A DNA stretch of 64,000 bases, taken from contig CM055272.1 of assembly GCA_029237695.1 (NCBI GenBank), forward strand, positions 29,336,791-29,400,790, written 5' to 3'. This document shows, piece after piece, positions 32,917 to 44,210 of the stretch. Below the pieces are notes generated by a model. That model did no database searches. It saw only the letters and a program-made list of their open reading frames with translations, and was not told the origin of the DNA. Source of the DNA: Conchocele bisecta. Its lineage: Eukaryota; Mollusca; Bivalvia; Lucinida; Thyasiridae. Each line of letters begins with the position of its first letter. The first letter of the stretch is position 1. The position numbers and the translations under genes are program-made.

Positions 32917-33480
32917 GGGATAACCATGTTCGATTTGGAACGGTATGTGGGAGGTTTTAATGGTCGGAGACGGTCTTTTACGGCACCGCGTTATGGAGCC
33001 GTAAAACTGATGGGTTACCACTCGTGGGTGGTTGGTGGGGCGAACGCGATGGCGTAAATTAACGGTAGTGGTTCCTCCTTATAGGAATCATGATTTGCCT
33101 GGTTTGGCCCTTGGGTACGTTTTTACCTTTGACTCTTTTGTTACCGGGGAGTTGAATTGGGTTATTGCCCATTATAAAAGTAGTACGATTATTACTGATC
33201 ATCCTGCTTTGGGAGGGGGCCAAGTGATTCTGGTGTGGCGAGGACCTGGCCTCAGATCAGGATTATTCTGATTTCAGGGCTGAATATATATAGTTTTTTT
33301 ATTGTAAATATTCAGTTCTGATTTTGGGATTTTCCCCCATTTGTACAGGTAATATATATGATTTAGTACTAAACCCACTGACCCGGCCTTAAATGATATT
33401 AGCTGATGATAGGCCGTTAAAACCCCAACAAACAAACAAACAAACAAACCAAATTGAATAACTCGGCATGGTTATCCCCA
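32917..33480. mobile_element. Element with GGGGATAACCATG ends, carrying a SINE
   Basis: GGGGATAACCATG at 32916 is inverted as CATGGTTATCCCC at about 33467-33480. A first-subfamily SINE (33024-33449) occupies most of the inside. Confidence 0.5.
33024..33449 (+). mobile_element. tRNA-like SINE, first subfamily
   Basis: Starts GTGGGTGGTTGGTGGGGCGA and ends GTTAAAACCCCAACAAACAA plus AAAC repeats. No target duplication was found at the ends used here. Confidence 0.75.
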
Positions 33481-33639
33481 TTCTAATACATTATAATGTG
33501 CTACCTGTTGTCTGAAATGTCGGAGCATATCATGAACGAGGATTTTTTTCAAACGCCATTGTTTACTAAGACGCATAGGGATATACATGTACATAAATAT
33601 TGGTGTTTAGGCACTGGCACAAGCGAGACCGTCGAGTTG

Positions 33640-34290
33640 TAAAACGCAGACTGCTAAAACGACAGTACTACTTATTATGTGTATTTATTTTTGGATGTGC
33701 AATGATAATACTTTATAAACTGTTGAAAAATATTATTTGTTCGGGTGACACATTTAATTAGTATAAATAATTAAAAAATACCATGCCTCATTTGCATATG
33801 AAAATAGCCCGATACCAACGCGTGTCACTATCAGTAAAATAAATATTACTATAATAATAATAATAATATATATACATGTACCTGTATAGCGGCCAGTCGT
33901 AATTTTTAGAACTGGTAGAATAGTGACACAATTATACACTTATTTAATTCCTATAAAGAACATTTTGTGCCTACCGAGTGGGCATGTACCTTGTTTGTTC
34001 AATGGACTTGTATGTTCAATGGAATAGATTTCGGGTTAAAAGTGAAGTAAAAGTATTTTACATGTTCATAATATCCACTAATTCATTTGACGTAAATCTT
34101 TCAGCTGAACTCGGGTTAAGGGAAATGTTCACTATCAGCAAAATAAATATTACTAAATGATTATATCCGTATACCGGGCACTCGTAATTTTTAGAACTGG
34201 TTGAATAGTGACACACTTATACACTTATTTCATTCCTATAAAGAATATTTTGTACCTATTGATTAGGCATGTACCTTTAAAGCTGATGAA
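33640..34290. mobile_element. MITE copies of the GTACATGCCCACTC family, without the nested element
   Basis: 33690-33992 aligns with both halves of 27712-28722 but is continuous at CTATAATAATAATAATAATA. A second, partial copy follows at 34125-34280, ending GGCATGTACCTTTA. Confidence 0.65.
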
Positions 34291-34409
34291 ATTTGCATAT
34301 CAAATGCGAAATAGAATTCCGCATTTGCTATGAAAATTTCGTCAATTTTCGACGTCATTTATGGAAAATATTTTTATATTGTTATGTACAAAATCACTTG
34401 GCTTGGGTG

Positions 34410-34432
34410 GGGGGGGGGGGGGGGGGGGGGGG
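34410..34432. repeat. Poly-G tract
   Basis: About 23 consecutive G within TTGGGTGGGG...GGTTTGTTGT. The flank (34275-34405) is half of the TACAAAATCACATGGCGTGT MITE seen whole at 37297-37510, so the tract marks where the MITE copy breaks off. Confidence 0.9.
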
Positions 34433-34849
34433 TTTGTTGTGGGGTGGAGGTGGCTGTCTATATTTCTGACAAACTCGATATGCCCTCTTTTCATTGTGGT
34501 GACAAAAGCAGCTGAAGCTTTAAATTATAAATTTATAAATAAAGTCTAATAATACAATCCGACTTGTTGTTTTTATCCCATTCAAATGGATACCTGGACG
34601 AAAGAATGGATGCTACAGCACTGCAGATCATAGAAAGAAAATTGCTACCTCGCTGCCGATACTCTCCCCTAGATAACCATATCACAGGCAACTCTTGTAG
34701 CTTTGTATATCACAGTCTAATCAGGGTCTGTACCCCTCACAATTCAGCACTATTGTATTCAGCCCATACATGACACGACGTCACGCCGTTCGGAAACCAC
34801 GTGATCCTCACCCTTGTCGATGTCACTGGAGAACTAGGGCTTATAGGTT

Positions 34850-35524
34850 TTACGACCAGTGTAGATCCAGATCAGCTTGTGCATCTGCACAGTCTGATCA
34901 GGATCTCTGTTCGCCATTCCATCCATGAAACACCCTGTTGTGCATCTAACAAGCAATAGATATCGTTATCAGGCTACAGAAGTGTGCTATTTGATCAGGA
35001 GCTACAGTGGTCACAAATCCTATAAGCCCCATTCATCCAGTCGTGGTTGGTTGGGCGAACGCAATGACGTAAATTAACGGTAGGGGTTCTTCCTTATAGG
35101 AATCACGATTTGCCTCGTTTGGCCCTCGGGTACGTTTTTATCTTTGGCTCTTGTTACCTGGGAGTTGAATTGGGTTATTACCAATTATAAAAGTAGTAAG
35201 ATTATTACTGCTCCTACTGCTTTTGGGAGGGGGCCCAAGTGATTCTGGTGTGGCGAGGACCTGGCATCAGATCAGGATTATTCTGATTTCAGGGCTTTTT
35301 ATTGTAAATATGCAGTTCTGATTTTGGGACTTTCCCCCCATTTGTACAGATAATATATGGGATTTAGTACTAAACCCATTGACCCGGCCTTAAATGACCT
35401 TAGCTGTTGATAGGCCGTTAAACCCCAACAAACAAACAAACTTACAGAAGTGTGCTATTTGATCAGGAGCTACAGTGGTTACACATTCATATAAGCCCCA
35501 TTTCTCCAGTCACAACCACATATA
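34850..35524. mobile_element. M-family MITE copies split by a SINE
   Basis: GACCAGTGTAGATCCAGATC at 34856 opens an M-family copy. After CCCCATTCATCCAG the SINE at 35043-35441 intervenes, and M-family sequence reappears with GTGTGCTATTTGATCAGGAG, ending CTCCAGTCACAACCACATA. Confidence 0.65.
35043..35441 (+). mobile_element. tRNA-like SINE, first subfamily
   Basis: GTGGTTGGTTGGGCGAACGC start and GGCCGTTAAACCCCAACAAA plus AAAC tail. Inserted in an M-family MITE. Confidence 0.75.
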
Positions 35525-35529
35525 TTGTT

Positions 35530-36410
35530 TTCACCTTGACATCCGGCCATTTGTCTGTGTGCAAGTGAAACACCACATAAACCTACTGTATATGTTACCC
35601 ACGGTATTCATTGAATTTGAAATCGAGACCAGACACCAGTAGCCTATTTCACCAAAATTGCAAAGTAGTTATCTCGCAAAGTATACTTTGAGGTAGTAAT
35701 CATTTATTATCCCCGAAATGCATTGTTTCATATAGAACTAACGGCTGCATATATTAGATTATTAAAAGTCATGTATGCAGAATTATTATACTGAATTGAT
35801 TACATTATCACAGCCAAAATACATTCTGTATAATAACAATTAATAAATTTATCCTTAAATTGAAAATTTCTCCCTCAAAGTGTACTTAGCAAGATAGGTA
35901 TACTTTGCAATTTTGGTGAAATAAGTTACAAAATTGTTGAAATTTCTACAGAATTAACGATTCGAATACGCCATCAAAATGTGCTTTAATATAGGAATAA
36001 AAAGTATATTTACATATGTACATTCAAAAAAATAAACATTAAGGAACATAACGCCATATAAAGTTAATTTACTGAATATCATCTGAATATTATGAAAAAA
36101 TGGGGCAGGTGGGTGGCTTTTATTAAAATTTGTTGTAAATAGTGTTAAAAAACAATAAGTAATGATTTTTCTGCAAATATATAGAAATAACAAAGAATCT
36201 GGCATTATTGTTTAGGGGTGGGTGGGGATGATATTCAGTAAATTCAGTTTATTTTGCCTATGTAACAAAACTGGGATGTAACCTTTCACCCCTGCAAGTC
36301 CATGCTGTTTGCACCATTCCGTTTAAAAAGAGATTGGGTTTCAATGGTTAATATTTCATTTCTATTTCACTTCTTCTCCTGGTTGAGACACTATGTATAA
36401 ATTAGTGCTC
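35530..36410. other. No gene recognised
   Basis: AT-rich sequence. A loose inverted pair, AAAATTGCAAAGTA at about 35655 and TACTTTGCAATTTTGGTGAA at about 35902, suggests a further MITE of about 280 bp. Related sequence is at about 47090-47210. ORFs are short and AT-driven. Confidence 0.4.
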
Positions 36411-36492
36411 ACATATTGGATTTTTAAGGAATTAAATACAAGAGAGCGGTAGCGACCACATTATTTAGTTCCTTAAAAATCAAATATGTGAA
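36411..36492. repeat. Short foldback
   Basis: CACATATTGGATTTTTAAGG pairs with CCTTAAAAATCAAATATGTG around AGAGAGCGGTAGCGACC. Confidence 0.75.
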
Positions 36493-36781
36493 CAATAACC
36501 TATTTACAGTTCAGCCTAGTTTTATTATGCATCTCCCATCCGATTATTGATTTTCCACTTCCTGCCGAACAATTACTGATTAAATCTGGTAATATGTAAC
36601 TTATTGGGGTTAAATCTTACACTATATGAAACAAGTGGAGCTCGATACTGGCCAGCGTTTGACTTAGAAAGTAGGGTGAACTATAAATTGGGCATAAATG
36701 GTTAATATTTCATTTCTACTCGCCGTTGAGACGATGTACCTTACGACATTTGCGACCAGTGTATCCTCAGATCACCCTGCG

Positions 36782-37177
36782 GTGGGTGGAAGGTGGGTGC
36801 AAGCGATGGGTAATTTAACGATCAGGGTTCATCCTTACCGGAATTCCGACTGGAGACCTGGTTTGGCCCTCACATACGTCTTTGGCATTTTGTATGTGAC
36901 AGTTGAATCTGGTTATACCCATTATGTGAGTATTACGATTATTCGTAATCCTATTTTAGGGGAAGGGGCCAAGTGACTTTGGTGTGGTATGGACCTGCCA
37001 CCAGGTCGGGTTATTATAATTTCAGGGCTGAATATATTGTTTCTCGATGTAAATATTCAGTTCTGATTTTGGAATTTTCCCCCTAATGCAGCAGGTTAAA
37101 ACAGGATCGAACCCGTTTGCCCGGCCTTACATGACCTTAGCTGTTGATAGGCCGTTAAACACCAATAAACAAACAAA
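36782..37177 (+). mobile_element. tRNA-like SINE, second subfamily, 14-bp target duplication
   Basis: CAGATCACCCTGCG flanks both sides (36768-36781, 37178-37191). The target is an M-family MITE, whose AGTGTATCCTCAGATCACC and AATCAGCAGCGCAGTCTGAT halves flank it. 396 bp with box-B-like GGGTTCATCC and AAAC tail. Confidence 0.88.
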
Positions 37178-37296
37178 CAGATCACCCTGCGAATCAGCAG
37201 CGCAGTCTGATCAGGGTCTATGCGATTCAGTGACCGAAACAGCTGTATGTAGTCAGCAACATGATCAGATTCTACCCCAAATATGAGACCTGGCAT

Positions 37297-37510
37297 GTGA
37301 TTCTGTACCTTCGGACATCTGCGTAAAATTCATGAAATATGTTTATAAAATTTACAATATTTTCCGTAAATGGCGTCAAAAGTTGACAATATGCCGCATG
37401 TACTCGGACAATTTTGTCAACCAGTGACTTTATTTATGAAAAATATTGTGAACGTATTTAATGAAATTACGTAGATGTCCGAAGGTACAAAATCACATGG
37501 CGTGTCTCAT
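37297..37510. mobile_element. MITE, TTCTGTACCTTCGGACATCT family
   Basis: TTCTGTACCTTCGGACATCT on the left and AGATGTCCGAAGGTACAAAA on the right are inverted, with GTCAAAAGTTGACAA near the centre. Relatives at 16355-16590 and 34275-34405. Confidence 0.7.
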
Positions 37511-37865
37511 ATGTATGTGGCGCAGTTTTACTATTTGTTCAATATTTATTGACATCAACAATTCAAATTCTTGATATCAGTAATTCCTGTTTTAGATACA
37601 TGTATGCAAAAAAAAAACAAGGCGATCGCCGGCAAAAGTCTCATCCACAAAGGTCAAGTTCACTAAGGTCAAGGTCACCCAAATGACACTGGGTGGATAG
37701 CCATCAATGTGAGGAAGCTGTTGTTAAAGTTTGGTAATGATATGACTCGGGATTAGGAGATACTGGATGTAATTGTCGACGCCAATGACGACTACAACAT
37801 CGCTGATTTGTGACCGCTATGTCTCACATTCTACAAATGTTCCTGAGACAATAACATTATGTAAG

Positions 37866-38196
37866 TCATACTTGTGACCAGTGTAGATCCAGATCAGCCT
37901 GTGCATCCACACAGTCTGATCAGGATCTGCACAGGTCGCCATTCCATCAAGAAGATACCCGTCATGCTTCAAACAAACAATACAGACCGTTTGGTAATAA
38001 TATGACTCGGGATTAGGAGATATTCAACATATCCGCACAGTCCGATCAGGATCTCGCCATTCCATCAAGAAGACACCTTCATGCTTCTAACAAACAATAC
38101 AGACCGTTGGCTGGCTACAGGAGTATGCTATTTGATCAGGAGCTACACTGGTCACAAATGCCATCAGCCCCATTTCTCCAGTCACAGCCACATAGT
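37866..38196. mobile_element. M-family MITE, internally duplicated
   Basis: Starts TTGTGACCAGTGTAGATCC and ends TTCTCCAGTCACAGCCACAT. The motif CCGTTTGGTAATAATATGAC and the GATCAGGATCT segment occur twice, so part of the element was tandemly duplicated. Confidence 0.65.
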
Positions 38197-38199
38197 ATG

Positions 38200-39100
38200 A
38201 TGCAGTAAATCAAGTCCACGTACATGTATAATCTGGGTTTCACTGTCACTACTTGTAGCTCGCATCATTTTGATACCACTTTGCACATGAATATCTTGGT
38301 TTCTTACACTCTTGCGAGTTATTTGCATGGGTTTCGCTGTGAGAAAAAACCTGTAAACAACTCGTTACAAATAATATACCGTGAAGAGAACACCCGTATT
38401 TGCACCCTGTTTTATTAGTCAAAATAAAGTTATTTGGAAAGAATCTAGACTATTGTACAATGTTAATGTGATTGAACACATTCCAAACATGCACTCAATA
38501 TATCTAGTTCATAGTAACAGCTGCGTAATTTGGATTTCAAAAAGTTTACGTGACGTCACGTTTGACGTAACACAATGTGACGTCAAAACGTGGGAAACAC
38601 ATATTTACAGAGAGAAAGCAGAAAAATACTCCAAATTTGTTGGTTATTTTCACCGCTGGCATGCAAAGAGTTAATACTAATGATATACATGTAAATCAAT
38701 TCTTTACATGGGTGTACATGGGAGTTAGCCCCCTTCTTCAACTGAACCCACTCAGTTATGAACTTGTTTGTTTTTAATAATATAATTTTTAACCTTTTGA
38801 GAAAGATTACGGTACATGTTTATGCAATAAAATCAGACCATAGTTCATTAAAAAAGGGCAACAGGCGGGCAATGGAATAAAACAGTGTACATGTACAATG
38901 TACTTAACAGAATCAACTTTACAATTAAATAATAGATAAATAAATAACTTTTCTACATAATAGCCATGTCCACCGGCTGTGTATGCATGAACAAGTACTT
39001 GACAAAATTACTTGACAAAAATACTTGAACAAGTACTTGACAAAAATATATTTAATATGTGTGTGTATTGAGGGCCCCGACGAGAATCGGTTTCTTTTTT
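38200..39100. other. No gene recognised
   Basis: Unique-looking sequence. Short repeats of ACTTGACAAAAATA at 38990-39050 are the only repeat seen. The two overlapping plus-strand ORFs near 38380-38770 have no recognisable family. Confidence 0.4.
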
Positions 39101-39120
39101 GCAACAGTTGCTCAAATATT

Positions 39121-39411
39121 ATAGGAATGAATGGCCTTTTTGTGGAATTTATCGGGGTATAAACTTGGAAAAGTCACTTTCGCAATTGGCGATAAAAATA
39201 AGCAATTGGCATAAAAAATTACAATTGTTTATTTTTATTCTATTGGTTATTATAGGAATTAATGGCCTTTTTGTGGAATTTATCGGGGTATAAACTTAGA
39301 AAAGTCGCGGGAATACTAGACGAAGGCCGGAAGGCCTCGTCCAGTATTCCCGCGACTTTTCCAAGTTTATATCCCCGATAAATTCCACAAAAAGGCCATT
39401 CATTCCTTATA
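39121..39411. repeat. Foldback element with 70-bp arms and a duplicated left arm
   Basis: 39252-39324 (ATAGGAATTAATGGCCTTTT ... CGCGGGAATACT) pairs almost perfectly with 39338-39411, forming a hairpin of about 160 bp. A second, direct copy of the left arm is at 39121-39175. The hairpin tip includes GAAGGCCGGAAGGCCTC. Confidence 0.85.
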
Positions 39412-39749
39412 ATTCCAGCATTTGAATTAAATTCATCAAGAAAATGTGTTTATTTTCCGTTTTCTTAAGAATTATTTTAACTGCGCCTCACGGTTACGGA
39501 AAGTAGTTCGGCGTTGGAGTTTACTGGGATATAAATTTTGAACAGAGACTTTCTACGGACCAATCAAATGTTAGGGAATTGTGTAAATATTTTTGTGCTG
39601 GAATTATAAGTCCATGATATTGTTTTGATATGCTATTGCCAATTGGGGAAAAAATGCCGTTTGGTTTGAATCTAAATTTTAAGAATTTATTCAAATACCC
39701 GCCAATTACCCTGTTTAACAGTCATCTGTGACATATATATGCCGATTAT

Positions 39750-39935
39750 ACGGGAAATATTACCGTGTACACGAGACACACTGTGGGTGAATTCCATTTC
39801 ATAGTGCAGATGTACACGCAGTAAACAAACACTGTGGGTGTATTCGATTACATTATGCAGATGTACACGCAGTAAACAAACACTGTGGGTGTATTCGATT
39901 ACATAGTGCAGATGTTGACAAAGGAAAGCAGTGCA
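39750..39935. repeat. Minisatellite of about 54 bp
   Basis: Three units contain CACTGTGGGTGTATTCGATT and CAGATGTACACGCAGTAAAC. The core resembles the unit of the array at 41160-41590. Confidence 0.85.
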
Positions 39936-39962
39936 CTGTTGGTGCTGTATTTGGACAAAATA

Positions 39963-40032
39963 GAATTCTGTGTGTGTAACGCAGGGCGACTTACAAGACA
40001 TACAAGTCGCCCTGCGTTACAGACAGAATTCG
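39963..40032. repeat. Foldback with AACGCAGGGCGACTT arms
   Basis: TAGAATTCTGT...GTAACGCAGGGCGACTT pairs with AAGTCGCCCTGCGTTAC...ACAGAATTC around ACAAGACATAC. Confidence 0.85.
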
Positions 40033-40170
40033 GGTTATACTTGCCAGGACAGTTGAAATAGAGTAAGCTTGAGAGATACATTCCCACCTTAAAATGCCGA
40101 TGCTCCATAAAATATAATCCCTTTTAATAGATTGATTGATTGGGTTTTATATCTGTACAACAGCAAGGTC

Positions 40171-40418
40171 ATATGTGGCTGTGACTGAAGAAATGGGGCT
40201 TGTTTTTTTTACCAGTGGAGATCCAGACCGACCTGTGCTTGCGCACAGTCTGATGAGGATCTGCACTATTCGCCATTTCATCAATGAAACAATCAATGAA
40301 ACACCCGTTAAGCTTCTAACAAGTAATATTAGATTATTATCAGGCTACGAGAGTGTGCTATTTGTTCAGGAGCTACACTGGTCACAAATCCTATTTATCC
40401 AGTCACAGCCACATATAC
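40171..40418. mobile_element. M-family MITE, near complete
   Basis: ATATGTGGCTGTGACTGAAG at the left and CCAGTCACAGCCACATAT at the right are inverted. It carries the CAGTGGAGATCCAGACC/GATGAGGATCTGCAC internal pair. Confidence 0.8.
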
Positions 40419-40584
40419 AGAATGCACCTGTATAGAGGGAGCACAGTACAATTAGCAATACAATTACGATTATAACTTTCAACACTGAAAGAAAGTATCC
40501 TGATCCGTTACCGGGCATCTTAACAACTTGGGATCAATTGGCACCTAGCAATGTCATTGTAAGATATTAAAATAATTTGCTTAA

Positions 40585-41086
40585 AGGTACATGCCCACTC
40601 AGTAGGCACAACATGTTCTTTATATCAGACGTCATCCGAGACATTTTGTGACAAAATAAACATTCATTCACCATTACCCCACGTATTGATTTGCATTATG
40701 ATACATTTTATATCCGACGTAAATTTCCACACTGATATCAGGGGCGATAACCGTGTTTCCTTAAAATGTTAACAAACATTACTATTTATTCTCTGTATTT
40801 ATTTTTTGTTGAGCAATGATCATACTTTATAATCTGTTGGAAAATATTATTTTTTCATGTGTCGCATTTAATTAGTATAAATAATTAAAAAATATCGTGC
40901 CTCATTTGCATATGAAATTAGCCTGATACCACCGCGCGTCACTATCAGTCAAATAAATATTACTAAATGATTATATCTCTTATAGCGGGCGGGTACTCGT
41001 AATATTTAGAACTGGTGGAATAGCGACACAGTTATACACTTATTTAATTCCTATAAAGAACATTTTGTATGAGTGGGCATGTACCT
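40585..41086. mobile_element. TTAA-flanked MITE with AGGTACATGCCCACTC ends
   Basis: TTAA at 40581-40584 and 41087-41090; ends AGGTACATGCCCACTC inverted over 16 bp. This best-preserved copy defines the family also seen at 27712-28722 and 33640-34290. TTAA duplication suggests piggyBac- or Kolobok-type mobilisation. Confidence 0.8.
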
Positions 41087-41159
41087 TTAAGTTAAGATAT
41101 GAATCCTTAATACTCTTCCTATCCTTCTACACTTTTAATAGAAATGGGGGTCAAAATTG

Positions 41160-41590
41160 AAATAAGCAGGGCAGCATTCTATTTTGTAGTGCAGGCGTAG
41201 CCACAACAAACCAGACACAGTGGGTGTATTCCATTTCATAGTACAGACATAGCCACTTTTAACTGGACACAGTGGGTATATTCCATTCCACAGTGCATGC
41301 ATAGCCACAGAAAACAGGAAACGATGAGAGTATTCCATTTCATAATACAGACATAGCCCGGGCACGGTGGGTATATTCCATTCCATAGTGCATGCATAGC
41401 CGCAGAAAACATGACACGGGGAGAGTATTCCATTTCATAATACAGACATAGCCCAGACACGGTGGGTATATTCCATTCCATAGTGCATGCATAGCTGCAG
41501 AAAACAGGACACGGCGAGAGTATTCCATTTCGTATTGCAGAGTTAGCCACAGTAAGCACAACACACGGTCGAGGCGGCAACAAGACACAG
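41160..41590. repeat. Minisatellite of about 58-bp units in the C20orf27 3' region
   Basis: Seven or so units contain GTGGGTATATTCCATTCCAT and GTGCATGCATAGCC. Alternate units are more similar, giving a higher-order period of about 115 bp. The array begins about 20 bases beyond the C20orf27 stop codon (minus strand), so it would lie in the 3' UTR if transcribed. Confidence 0.88.
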
Positions 41591-41612
41591 TGAGGCGATA
41601 GCATGAGAAATA

Positions 41613-41716
41613 TCAGTCAAATCCCTGCCAGTCGGTCAAGGCATCCGAGTCATCTTCCGTGTCTACCTGGGTACATTTAATGCCACTTCGTAAGGCTGGC
41701 GTCCCTTTCCCTTTAC
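41613..41716 (-). CDS. C20orf27-like protein, last coding exon
   Basis: The acceptor TTCACAG at 41717 is followed by 104 bases that complete a split Gly codon, then encode KGKGTPALRSGIKC, an acidic stretch and the C-terminus DWQGFD before TGA (41613-41615). The vertebrate protein (UPF0687, adipose-secreted signaling protein) ends with the same layout: a GTP-x-L segment, GxKC, acidic residues and DWHGFD at the terminus. The protein's molecular function is poorly known; in mammals it has been reported as a secreted adipose signal. Joins exon 44211-44339 in phase 1. Confidence 0.88.
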
Positions 41717-41727
41717 CTGTGAACACA

Positions 41728-42200
41728 AATGTGGCTGTGACTGGAGAAATAGAGAATAGTAGGTTAGTGCCGTGAATGGCAAAAAATATCTGTTTCCGTG
41801 ACGTGCCAGATATTTTTTCCCATTCACGGCACTAACCAACTATTCTATTTATCCCGTCAACACCTACAAATAGCTTTAAAATGCAAACAAAAATAAGCCC
41901 AGCCGCCTCCTCAAAATCGGAGAATCGACTAGTAAGACAACCGCACGTATTCATACACAGTGATTAGGTCGTATCAACAGGATATCAAAAATGTTTCACG
42001 GCACATACGGGATAAATGCGACCAGTGTAGATCCAGATCAGCCTGTGCATCCGCATTCTGATCAGGATCTGCACTGTTCGGCATTCCTTCAATGAAACAT
42101 TCATCATGTTTTGAGCAAGAAATATAAACCGTTATCAGGCTACAGGCATATGCTATTTGATCAGAAGCTACACTGGTCACAAATGTCATATGCCCCATTT
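41728..42200. mobile_element. M-family MITE in a C20orf27 intron
   Basis: Starts AATGTGGCTGTGACTGGAGA, is interrupted by the foldback at 41750-41845 and unrelated sequence, and resumes at 42009 with CCAGTGTAGATCCAGATCAG. Confidence 0.6.
41750..41845. repeat. Foldback with 40-base arms
   Basis: AATAGTAGGTTAGTGCCGTG and its continuation pair with CACGGCACTAACCAACTATT at the right, around TTTCCGTGACGTGC. It sits inside an M-family MITE (41728-42200) in the C20orf27 intron. Confidence 0.8.
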
Positions 42201-42400
42201 CCACAAATCCACGCTTCTCTGGCCCTCTGTGTTTTCAAATGTGCCTCGTTTTCTTTGGCTGCCAGCGGGGGCATGTGGGTATGTGACCTTGACCCTGGGC
42301 TTAGCAGGGGCGGGATGCTCGTGGATTCATCGCAGGGCGGTAGAGGACCATTAGAGCAATACGTGTGTGAAATATCAAGCAGATCATGTTTGGAACAAGC
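42200..42400. repeat. Pearl-type module inserted in M-family sequence
   Basis: CCACGCTTCTCTGGCCCTCT, TTTTCTTTGGCTGCCAGCGG and GCGGTAGAGGACCATTAGAG recur at 29505-29575 and 48150-48300. M-family sequence resumes at about 42385. Confidence 0.7.
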
Positions 42401-42524
42401 AATATAAATTAAATCGTTATCAGGCTACAGGTGTGTGCTACTTGATCGGAAGCTACACTGGTCACAAATGCAATAAGCCACTGTTCTCCAGTCACTCAGC
42501 TATAGTTACATCAGGGTCCATGCA

Positions 42525-42850
42525 CAGAGCTCCAGACAAAGTTCGTATTGGCGTATTTTACGCACTTATTTTAGCAGAATACGCATTGATTATCAAAAGT
42601 GGGAGTATAAAATACTCGCAGCTATATGAAAACACGCATTGATTTTCAAATTGACTAGTGAAAATAATGTAATAAAGTTGAATATTTACTCAGTTGAAAT
42701 AAGTGAATTTGTTATTTGTTTTATTTTTTTTAACATCTGTTACGTAGTTAATAAGGAAATCAATAATACATTTGTAAAAGTAAAATATGCATTTAATTTG
42801 AAATCTGGGGTTATAATATTCTTTAGATACAAAACTTATCTGGAGCTCTG
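42525..42850. mobile_element. hAT-like MITE with CAGAGCTCCAGA ends
   Basis: CAGAGCTCCAGACAAAGTT and inverted TTATCTGGAGCTCTG delimit 326 bp. Flanks share TTACATCAGGGTC with one mismatch downstream, directly repeated but offset by two bases, so target duplication length is unclear. Partial relatives at 44895-45025 and 62640-62917. Confidence 0.65.
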
Positions 42851-43029
42851 ATTACATCAGGGTCAATGACTACGAAACATTCTGACCACATACTCCAATT
42901 TCAAAGTTATTTAACCGTGACCTTGGGCAAGGGGGCCGCATGGGCCGGCTATATAATGACAATATGTATGGTGATAAACAAGCTTAACCCAAAATTCATC
43001 CATAAGTAACTGGAATGGATTTTTACATG

Positions 43030-43190
43030 TTAATTTCCAGACCAATCCAACCATCACAAAATAATTTTCAGACTAGTTCATTTATGAAAAGGGGGTGTTT
43101 TTGTTATCAAAAATGTGAAAAGTACTTGCAAAAAGTGCAGATCCTGATGAGACAGCTCGTCACGAGCCGGCTCATCAGGATCTACAAATT
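43030..43190. repeat. Repeat carrying the GAGCCGGCTC palindrome
   Basis: GACCAATCCAACCATCACAA, TTTTCAGACTAGTTCATTTA, then GATCCTGATGAGACAGCTCG and its near-complement GAGCCGGCTCATCAGGATCT. Confidence 0.7.
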
Positions 43191-43199
43191 GTATGAATA

Positions 43200-44040
43200 T
43201 GCGGTCTGATTGGACAATTATGATGACGATTGATGGACCGATTTCAAAACCATTTGTGTGATAAGTTTGATTGTCTCACGACTATTGGCGTAATTTTCAC
43301 TTGCGGGTCATTTAAAATTTGAGCAATAGATGCTTGCTCTTAAATACAAAAGAATTACATTAATTTACGATCGAAAGTGAGTTTTAAGCTGAAAGAATAA
43401 TGGTCTTATCGATTGACACCCGAGCAAGTCGCCCCCACACAGTTTCGGACCTAAAAATGAATTTGTGAGAAATGATAATTTCATTGTTTTATATAATTTT
43501 ACATATATTAATTGGTTAATATAAATTAATTATAATAGGAGATAATGTCTCTTGACGGTCCTGAGCAATAAAATATACTGTTTTCAACATTTTCATGAAT
43601 TTATATAGAGTAAAAATAAAATTATTGTTAAATAATATGCCTGTACTGGTCTTATTTGTATTATCTGTATTATCTCGTACAGTTAAATTGTCTTTGCCGA
43701 TAACCGACAACGACAACATTTAACATACTTTACAAAGTATGGAGATACAAACACACTTCTTCCACTTCCCCCTAAATTCCACCACTTCCACCCTAACATT
43801 TGGAGCTACATTGAACCCTGTACAATATTTGCCAATACCACTATACAGGCCTGTGATGTTGAAAAGGTTAAGAAGATTCAAATGTGGTACACAAAACATT
43901 ACAGGTACAGTACCTGGGAAGAAAATGTGTTCATAGAACACGGATGCCCCACATACCGCTTTGATAATAAACGAGGCAAAATTCCAAGTCCAAAAGGGGA
44001 GATAATCCATGACCCGAGGGTCGAATCAAACATCGAAATA
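43200..44040. other. C20orf27 intron sequence with no recognised feature
   Basis: AT-rich. A short fragment related to the pearl-like element (CCAAAAGGGGAGATAATCCA at about 43990) is the only identified repeat. Confidence 0.4.
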
Positions 44041-44210
44041 AACTTTGCGCATCTGCACTGTTCACCATTTCACCAATGAAACACCGGTTATACTTCTAAC
44101 AAGCAATGTAAATCGTTATCAAGCTACAGGAATGTGCCATTTGATCAGTAGCTACACTGGTCACAAAACCCATAAGCCCCATTTCTCCAGTCACAGCCAC
44201 ATATACCTAC

